Shown here piece by piece: positions 56,152-64,000 of a stretch of DNA of 64,000 bases. Within the stretch, counting starts at the first letter, position 1; each line of letters starts with the position of its first letter. Both the position numbers and the translations under genes were made by a program. The notes below the pieces were generated by a model. The model had not been told where the DNA came from and did not search any database. It saw only the letters and a list, made by a program, of their open reading frames with translations. The stretch is from Sebastes aleutianus (Eukaryota > Chordata > Actinopteri > Perciformes > Sebastidae), in assembly GCA_916700875.1 (NCBI GenBank), contig CAKAKS010000013.1, positions 14,938,596 to 15,002,595 of the forward strand, given 5' to 3'.

Positions 56152-56915
56152 ATTTCTCTAACTGCTCATTTTCATGACTTCACTCAATAGCCTGTGGTCA
56201 GTGTCATAACTAATTGCAGCTGTAATGACCATACATTTTATTAAATGCTACCAGTGAATTATTACTGCACTTTAAAGAGTTGCTGACCATCATCATCTGC
56301 AGCAGCGGTATAAGCTTTAACATCGCATCAACAAACAGGAGAGATATTAGATACAAGTGAGTAAAAAAGGGGTTGCCAGGGAAACAGCGCTGTGGAGTCT
56401 CAGTCTTAATCTTTCATCCATCAAAATATTGGCTTAAAAGTGAGTCGCCGGCAGCATGTTAGATTCTGCACCGATGTGATCCAAGGCTGGGAATCTGAGC
56501 AGAAACCTTATCATATATATTCCACTGTTTCATGCTTAATAGATGAAATATTAGCAGAATGTGGTGAACACAAACTAAAAGGAGTGTGATGGTGCATCTG
56601 ACACCACAGCTGTTCACTGCAATAATAACATGTCTGGTTGTCTCCACAGAGGTTCCCATCGATGACAGTTATCCAGGGATCCTCATTATTAAGATAGACA
56701 GGTCTCACACTAAACAAACCAACAATACACCCAAGACCTGCATCCATCCTGCCATGGCTGTCATGGTTATCAAAGACCATCATGCACTGACAGAAAATAG
56801 CCCATAGCAGAGTTTTAGAGACCCGGGCGACACAGCAATGTGAGAGTGAGTGACAAGCAAATGTTAATCCTGCTGCTGGCTCAACAGATTTTAGATGAGA
56901 GATGTAGAAAGCGTT

Positions 56916-56935
56916 AGCAGCAGCAGCAGCAGCAG
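56916..56935. repeat. (AGC)n microsatellite
   Basis: Six to seven AGC units. Confidence 0.85.
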
Positions 56936-57564
56936 GTGATCAAAATGCACCGCTGCTCAGACAGCACTCTGACTAAGTCCCTGATTAATTAGTGAGGTTA
57001 GGGCTGAAGCGTGGGAGGCTGTGCGTGGGTGAATGGAGGGATGGATAAATGTATGGAAGGATGGATAGATGGGAGTAGGCGGGCGGATGCTGCGGTGGGG
57101 GGTTGGATGGGCATTTTCTAAAGGGATGTCCCTGCGCTGTGTTTCCTGGGGGTTGGTGGGGCGCGCAGCGAACCATCGATGCAGCAGCCGATCGATGACA
57201 CAGTGAGAGGCCGGCCGGGACCTGGATCACGGCTGGCAAATGACTACAGTGATTTGGAGCTGGAGTGGGGGAGGTGCATGAGTCAGGGAGAGTGAAAAGA
57301 TCAATAAAATACAAATGCATCAAGGGTCAAGATGAAAAAATAAAAAAAGTGTGTTGGGGGGAAAGAGCACTTGACAATCTCTCAAAAACGACGACCCACT
57401 CCTTGTTTACCATTCTCACACGACTTACAGTCCACAGCAAATTAGTAGCCAGCAACATGGGTGGCTTTTGTTTCACTCAGTGATGTAAGATTCAACTAGT
57501 AAGCATGGTAAATGTAGGAAAACAATGGAAGCATATTATCATATTGCCTCGGTGGTTCTTTCTA

Positions 57565-57754
57565 CCTCAGTGCTTTTTTTTAAGCATTTTATTGATAGGA
57601 CAGTGTTGAAAGGGGGAGAGAGAGAATTGACATGCGGAAAGGACCACAGGCCGGATTCGAACCCGGGTCCACCGCTGCAAGGGACAGAGCCTTGGCGATA
57701 CATGGGCGCTCGCTCTACCGACTGAGCTAACCAGCCGCCCCCTCAGTGCTTTTT
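57565..57754 (-). mobile_element. tRNA-derived SINE with 14-bp target duplication
   Basis: On the minus strand the body (57740-57579) starts GGGGCGGCTGGTTAGCTCAG, carries an RNA polymerase III A box (TAGCTCAGTCGG, 57731-57712 region) and B box (GGTTCGAATCC, about 57664-57654), then a tRNA-unrelated part and ends ATCAATAAAATGCTT plus A-run. The 14-bp direct repeat CCTCAGTGCTTTTT flanks it at 57565-57578 and 57741-57754. An intact duplication means a fairly young insertion. Confidence 0.93.
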
Positions 57755-60102
57755 AAATTTACATAATCATGAACCATGTTCAGATGAGTTTTGGTGTTGA
57801 TACTGACCTTATTAAGCATCTGGTATCAGCCACGATATGACCAATGTATATTATATTACAGTTTCTTGTACAATGTAATATATATAAAATTAAATTCAGT
57901 GTTTCAGCATTCAAACAGGCTTGCCGCGGTAGTCGGTGTTGCGGGTGTTACACGGTGTTTGGGTACACACCAATTACATTACTTGCCCACCGACCTCACC
58001 GCCGTTTTGCTTTTTCTTATAGAAATCAAAACCATTTATTTAATTTTCGCGTATCAATGCTGTGTTATCGATACATAATCTGACAACAGACGCTACAAAC
58101 TGAAAGTTAAAATGTCTGCTCCGTACAGAGTTTCAGCTCAGAGTAGCAGGAGTCAGATTTCACACACGGAACGAGAGAGAGAGTTGACAGACAAGACGAT
58201 GGCAGAGGATTTGGTGTGAAAGCAAAAAGCAAAAGCGCCTATTTGACAATATTTCGGATTTAAACCCAATGCTATAAGGGAAGCATAATGTTAATGAGGA
58301 AATCTCTGTGCGGAGGACGGAGCTGTCGCAGTTGGTGTGCGGCGGAGCGGCGCCAGGTGGAAACCTGCGGCCCGGCAGCCGAAGCTCGACCGGCTCGAGA
58401 GGCCAGACACAGAGCACATCCAACGTTAAAAAGATCAAAGTAAGCGCTCTACGCATATTGAGCGCCATCTTTTCTTTTAAAATGTCCAATGTAAATCGGC
58501 AACACCGGTGATGTCACAAGTTTATTAACCGGTGGGAAAATGTCCTCACCGTCACATCACTACTATCAATCACATTCACTCTGTCATTACAGGCCAGAGT
58601 TTTTAGGGTCATAGCCATCTCTGGCCTCACATTACCATACATTAAAATGATTTCCATGAGTTGCAGTAATTAAAAATTTGGGGGAAAAGAGAGTACTGGT
58701 ATCAGCTAGATGCTCGGTATTGACAGATACCCTGAGTTGAGGCATCAGCATTGGTATTGGGAGAGAAACAGTTGGATTAGCGTATCCTTAAAACCTACTT
58801 AGCACATCCAACTTTCAATCGTGACATTCAGTTTTTGCCATTATAATGTTTACACAACCACAATTTCTATACATACACCGAAACCAAGCTTTAAAACAAG
58901 CTATAGAGGACAAGCTATGCTAATACTTCCAAGATATAGTTGGACTTAGACTTCGGATTGCATTTTTACTTCATGGAAACAAAAGTGCAAGGAATCAATA
59001 GTGAGCCTTGTCCTATAGGCTAAAGACTACGAACCACCTGAATCTGGGCCGATGTGTAAATATATATTTCTGTGTAGACTGAGTATATAGCAAGTGTTAG
59101 AAAGAAAGTGCTTAAACTTAAGACCACGTAAAGGTGCGACACAGGTCAGAGAGACCTGCAGTGTAATAGAACAGCAAACTCTAGGTACCACCATTGAAGT
59201 ATTAGACATGTCAGTTCCAACTACTAAGCAACTATGATGAACGGCTGCACTCAACATAGTTAAAGTGAATTATTGCAGGCCAGTACCAGTTTGGGCAGTG
59301 CTGTGTGTAAAGCGTTAAGGGCCAACAGACTAGCACATAAAAAAAAAAAGCTCAATCTTAATGTAAAACACTTTAGATTTCCAGGTTTGCGGAGACGTTA
59401 ACGCTCTCCGGCATTTCCTCTGAAAGCCACTCTGACAGGCCCCAAAGAAGACATCCCCTGCTAGCTTTGCCATGCTGAAGCCTACCCCCCCCCCCCCCTC
59501 CCGCACCCCCTTCCTCCTCTTCCTCCACAATACCGTGACACAGGATTAGCTTTCATTAGAGAAGGCGCTGTAATCAGCTTTGGAGCATAGCTAGACGGAA
59601 CAATGGAGGAGGCTGAAAGGATCTGGAAGACGGGGTGCTGTGGGTGCATGCTCGGCTGTATGCAACCCACAAATGGAACCTGTGGCACATTACAGCCATA
59701 GCCACACTTATCTGCATATTCCCCAGTGTTATGTCATACGCTTAAAAGGCTGCTTTCATGACAAAGACAGTACAAATGCAACATGCTAATTGCTTCGCTT
59801 GTCATTTTAGGGCCTTGACAACAAGCAGACGGTCAACTATGAGGCACCGCTGAGCTGCCATTGAGCTTTTTAAGGGCGACCAACGCCGATAGCTTTTGAT
59901 GCCACGCTGTTTTAGCATTTGCTGACCCTTACTGGCGGTCTACAGATAATGAGAGAAAGCTATTTGACTAGCTGTTCAGACCAGTGAATCTGAGATTTCA
60001 CCTATTTAGTCTGGTTTATCCTTAATTGCTCTCGTTCAAGCAAGGGCAAAAAATTAATACCGATGCGAAGCAAAAAAAAGAAATGTGCAGAACGTATGCT
60101 CT

Positions 60103-60714
60103 AGGGGTGGGGAAAAATATCGATACAGCATAGTATTGCAATATTTTGCGTAGCAATATTGTAACGATACACGTACGTCAAGTATCAATATTTTATAATA
60201 TAAACTATTAAGCTCTTAGTTATTCCATCGTATTATGCCACTATTCTGTCTTTCAGAGGTTGTAGCGGGCTCAGTCTTAAAGCTAGAGTATGAATCGTAT
60301 GAAACTAGAAACCCTAATCGATTGGTATCAACCAACTGATTCCTTATGTAAGCTTCTCAGGAAGAACGCCAAATAACGCTTCAAATTTGCGCTAAATTTT
60401 GGTGAGAATCACAAAGACTGGCATGGCCATTTTCAAAGGGGTCCCTTGACCTCTGACATCAAAATATGTGAATGAAAAATCTGAGATGAACAGAGTGAAA
60501 ACTGCATCTTATTGGATAAAATAAATTAGAAATGTTATTATATAAAACAGATGTTGACAAACTGCATAATTTGCAGTTGAAAAAAAAAGGTATTAAATCA
60601 CAATATATCTAATCGCAATACTCAGCATATTGCAAAATGATTAAAATTGCAATAAGACGGTCAGTAAGTATCGTGATAATATTGTATCAAGGGGCCTCTG
60701 GTGATTCCCACCCA
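60103..60714. mobile_element. hAT-like element containing a fragment of another repeat
   Basis: Left TAGGGGTGGGGAAAAATATC and, inverted at the right, ATGGGTGGGAATCACCAGAG; beside both lie ATCGATAC/GTATCGTG blocks. Between 60245 and 60484 is a piece of the family at 29470-30146, including TTTCAAAGGGGTCCCTTGAC. Confidence 0.75.
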
Positions 60715-63704
60715 TAGTATTCTCACTGGGTCGACTGGCTGTCAGCTTTAGTGTTTGTTCGGTGGAATTGCACAAAGTGAGATCAAGAATTTGTTCTGCC
60801 ACTGAAAAAATACACACAGAGGCAAAAATCCAATACAATAAATTACAAATACGACAACTGATCACAACTCTAAACGGTCATTCATAAATCAAATGAAAGT
60901 AAATCAGGCTTCCCAATAAGGTCTGCGCTATCATGTGTCTGCTCTTGGTCTCAACGGTGGCATCCTCCTGCAGGGCTTCAAGGCTACAATTTCACCCTTT
61001 TTTCTTCGGATGGTAAACAGAAAGGTCAGGCAGCTAAGGAAGGGATTGGTGGGCGTGTTTGGATTCCAGTCTGGACAAAAAAACCTGGCCCTACACGTGC
61101 ACAGAACCACCTTTGTGCGAGTCCTTCGCCGCTCTCCATCATGCTGTCAACTGGCGCTTGTGTTGGGAAGGACTGACGACACAGGTCTATCGAGAACATA
61201 TGTCCCCACTAACCCTGGAGAGCTTCGCCAGAGCGCAGGCAGCCACTTGACAAAGCGTTCTTGTTGGTTGCTTGTACTAGGAGTGTGTAGTGACATGCAG
61301 AGCGGGTGGCTGGACACGATACAGATGGGCTGTGTGCAGTTCAGCTGAGGTTGCAGTTGTTGTCACAGGACCAAAAATTTCACTTCAAAAGCTCAAACAT
61401 GTGAAACTCAATACTATAATGAAACCATGACAGAGAAGTAAAAAAATATATTACAGCATGCTACCGCAAGTGCTTTAAAATGTCGGTCGGTCGTAAAATT
61501 GTCCGCTCCGTAAGCAAATTAGTTCGACATTTTTGCACCTGGGATTCGTTTTTAAATGTTGCTACTGAATGTTTTTTATTATCTATTTCACTGCCTGCTA
61601 CAGTTAACTGTCAAGAGCCATATTGTGGCTCCTTCTTTTCCAGCCCCTTTTAAATATTTCAATCCACACATGTAATCCCTCTGGACAGAACACTGAAAAG
61701 GAATTTCAGCTGGCAGTACACGTTTGCTGCAAGACGTATTATGTCTTGTTCATGGAGTACTACACTGAATTTTAAAAAAAAAATCTCGTTTGGCAACCAC
61801 ATGCGATACCTTGAACATCATGAATATCTGGCTGTCAAGTCCTGACCCCTAGTTTTACCACCACATCTCAACTAAAATCTAAACAGATTATAATTACATG
61901 ACCTCCGACACAATATAATTCATACATTTTCATTTAATACCATACAATATATGCAAGTCAATAGAAAAAGGTTCCAGAAACTACAACTGACTTCAGTGTT
62001 TTCTGCACTCATTCACAGCTTGCCTCTGAGATAATATGCCTCAACAGGCGTGATCGCACCTCCCAAGGAGGGCTCGTTGGCAGCCGAGATGTTGGCATTT
62101 CCAGAATGCAATTACTAGACGCATACAGAGGGGATGAGGGCCGGTCTATATTTGCACCCGCACTTGGTGAAACGGACGGGCATACGAGACTGGAGGCTGA
62201 CCCGAATAAAACACTCGACTGAACTGTAGATAACATTCCTCATCATTAATTAACTCACCTCCCGTGCTCCTCTCAGCTGGCGAGGTTACCTGCTTGACTT
62301 GAAAGCGAATACGTCCCTGCCACTATCGCAATGATCTGTGAACTGGGGCAAACCCTCCCAAGCATACTAGAATAGCCTCATCGCATATGTGAAATGGCAT
62401 TCCTCCACGCTGTGTCAAAAGGACAGAAAGGGTGAAGCACATATCTAACAAATATAAAGCTGGAATATGTCATTTTAAATTGTACGATTCAAGAATAATA
62501 AGACACATCTAATATCGTAACAAGCATCTTTCTGGCAACAAATGTTTGTGCCCGAGAGATCCATGTTTGAGTTTTCATTTCTGGCAGACGGACTGTGGTT
62601 TTGCTGAGAGACAGGTGGTGAGGCAATGGGATGGCGCAGCCAGCCACCTCCTCCCACCTCTTGCCAAGACAACAAGGCCCCTAAGAGTCCCCTTCCTTTG
62701 CCACCGCTTCCTTTCCTCCCTTGCCCACGCCCACCTCTCAAGCCCATCTCTGTATCTAGGCCATGACTGTGCGGGTGTGGTGGGTTCTCCTGCCAGCAGG
62801 GGCACCTGACTGCCAAGAAAGAAAAGCAAAAAGCGGAGCTGGAATAGGAGGGAGGGCAACAAAGGAATTACTTCTCTAAAGACCAAAGGAATTCTGAGTC
62901 AGCAAGGGATATAACTCCACACCGACCTTACCGCACACACACTCCTTGTCTCGCCATTCGCAGCCCCCTGGAGGAGCTCTATATATCAGGAGAAGCTGTG
63001 ACGGAACCCCTGAAGTAGCTGCTATTATGCAACCCTTCTGGGCTAAAAGTGACTGTAAAGTAAATCATCCTTCTCTGCCGCCAGCCTGACCTCTATACTG
63101 CACAGAAAGCACTTTCAAAAATTCACTAGCGGGAGTATTATGCTGAAGGCACCATCTGTGCAGGCTTTACTAGCGGCCGCGAGATTAAAGGGCGGTTAAA
63201 GCATCACATTCGAAAGCCATCTCTGCCGTCAGCGTCCAATCAAAGATAAGATGTGTGAGTAAGAGCCGGGGCCTCTGGCCCCTATAAAGCTCTAGGTGCT
63301 GCTGGGTAGTGTGGGTCAAGCTGTAGTGCACTGCCTAGGTCGTGCCCCTGATCCCTTCGGGGCCAAACAGGCCTGCTGCGAGGGTCATGTGTCCTTGAGG
63401 ATCAGGTCAGTGAGTAAGTCCAGGACTCAGAAAGGGACACTTGACAGCTTGACTGCCTGAAGGGAGTCTCCACTCCCAGACTCTCCTCTGCTGTGGTCAA
63501 AGGCCTCCGCATTGCCTTCGCTGTACATACAGATCTTTATACATATAGTCCTGTAACGTAGCTCAGCTTTTTTTAGATTTCTTTACCTCTGTAAACTTAC
63601 TATACTATACACTACGATACTATATTGATTTTCAAAACCACTGTATACATTTTTAATTAATAGTTTACATGAAAGATTAACTTAGTCAATACTTTGTTTC
63701 ATTT

Positions 63705-63830
63705 GGAACGATATTCAATTCAATTCAATTTATTTTTGTATAGCGTCAAATCACAACAGAAGTTATCTCAAGACGATATGCGCCCTCTCAGTGTACGCGC
63801 ACTCTCAAAGTAGTGCTATGATGCTGGATG
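63705..63830. repeat. interspersed repeat fragment
   Basis: ATTCAATTCAATTCAATTTA, then TTGTATAGCGTCAAATCACA and ACAGAAGTTATCTCAAG form a block that I recognise as a very common fish interspersed sequence. The class is uncertain and the right limit is not clear. Confidence 0.5.
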
Positions 63831-64000
63831 TTACAGGGACTGTGATAAATGCAGATGCAGATCCCCCCACTGTTCTGATTGCACAAAAAAAATTAACTTT
63901 TTTTACTCAGATTTGATGCATATGGTGGTGTGTTCTTTATACTATGACAGTTTACCTAAAATTAGATTAAAAAAATCACAATATATTGATATATTGAATC

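Larger units (their letters stand above)
43193..64000 (-). other. ppp3ca: ppp3ca intron 1 (partial, runs off window)
   Basis: At least 20.8 kb. No reverse-complement match to the expected N-terminal coding (MSEPKAIDPKLSTTDRVVK or close variants, ending in a GT donor after one G) was found, so exon 1 and promoter should lie beyond 64000. Besides the listed elements there are probable further transposon pieces I could not delimit: a TCTGTCTGTCTG-type repeat at about 46720-47640, a hAT-like piece at about 57900-58560 (ACCGGTGGGAAAATGTCCTC near its right end), and an A+T-rich patch at 54780-54920. 45000-46700, 47650-49250, 50040-51100, 52450-53580, 58770-60100 and 60720-63700 show nothing I can name. 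Confidence 0.75.

Noticed and set aside
57579..57740. A tRNA gene
   Set aside because: The A and B boxes are present but the body has an unrelated 3' part, an A-rich end and target duplications, so it is a SINE.
58160..58511. 109- and 67-codon frames in a GC-rich patch
   Set aside because: They lie within a probable hAT-like repeat (about 57900-58560) and show no domain.
60935..61348. 137-codon plus-strand frame with an overlapping 63-codon frame
   Set aside because: No domain, signal or splice support recognised; two overlapping frames open in the same GC-richer stretch suggest composition. A protein search would decide it.

Overview
The window is vertebrate nuclear DNA, most likely from a ray-finned (percomorph-type) fish. 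It holds small coding exons separated by GT-AG introns, many short non-autonomous DNA transposons of kinds common in teleosts, a tRNA-derived SINE and microsatellites. There is no sign of bacterial gene organisation. I cannot name the species.

One protein-coding gene spans at least 43 kb on the minus strand: ppp3ca, the catalytic A-alpha subunit of calcineurin (PP2B, the Ca2+/calmodulin-activated Ser/Thr phosphatase). Twelve constitutive coding exons (exons 2-12 and 14 by the 14-exon vertebrate layout) and one 30-nt cassette exon (exon 13) can be placed to the base. All introns end GT/AG and all exon phases agree, giving 503 residues from codon 20 to the stop. The metal and catalytic motifs, the calcineurin-B helix, the calmodulin site and the autoinhibitory segment are all visible. 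Exon 1 (about 19 codons and the promoter) was not found and should lie right of 64000. The 3'UTR runs off the left edge.

Layout from left to right: 3'UTR and last exon (1-382); intron 13 with a transposon remnant holding a RecQ-like helicase fragment (696-1562) and a tandem array with a period of about 235 bp (2715-3525); the 30-nt alternative exon (5338-5367); introns 12-10 with two long palindromic MITEs (6727-7460 and 12688-13429, the latter with a 6-bp target duplication); exons 12 to 9 (9111-15174); intron 8 with a seven-copy array of about 171 bp (18950-20095) and long repeat-poor stretches; exons 8 and 7; intron 6 with two more elements; the catalytic exons 6 to 3 (30195-32465); intron 2 (10.5 kb); exon 2 (42992-43192); and more than 20.8 kb of intron 1. 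Intron 1 is rich in nested transposons and holds a 1.3-kb minisatellite with a 21-bp unit (51115-52440) and a SINE with a 14-bp target duplication (57565-57754).

Accessory content is almost entirely transposons and tandem repeats. Several families share TTAA at both ends (22945-23299, 43828-45000, 53588-54119; 37310-37699, 55191-56151; 16881-17007). This points to one TTAA-targeting group, piggyBac- or Kolobok-like, that was repeatedly active in this locus. No second complete gene is supported. The best candidates for something less usual are the helicase fragment inside a TTAA-type element, the minisatellite open on both strands, the nested insertions, and the retained 30-nt calcineurin exon.
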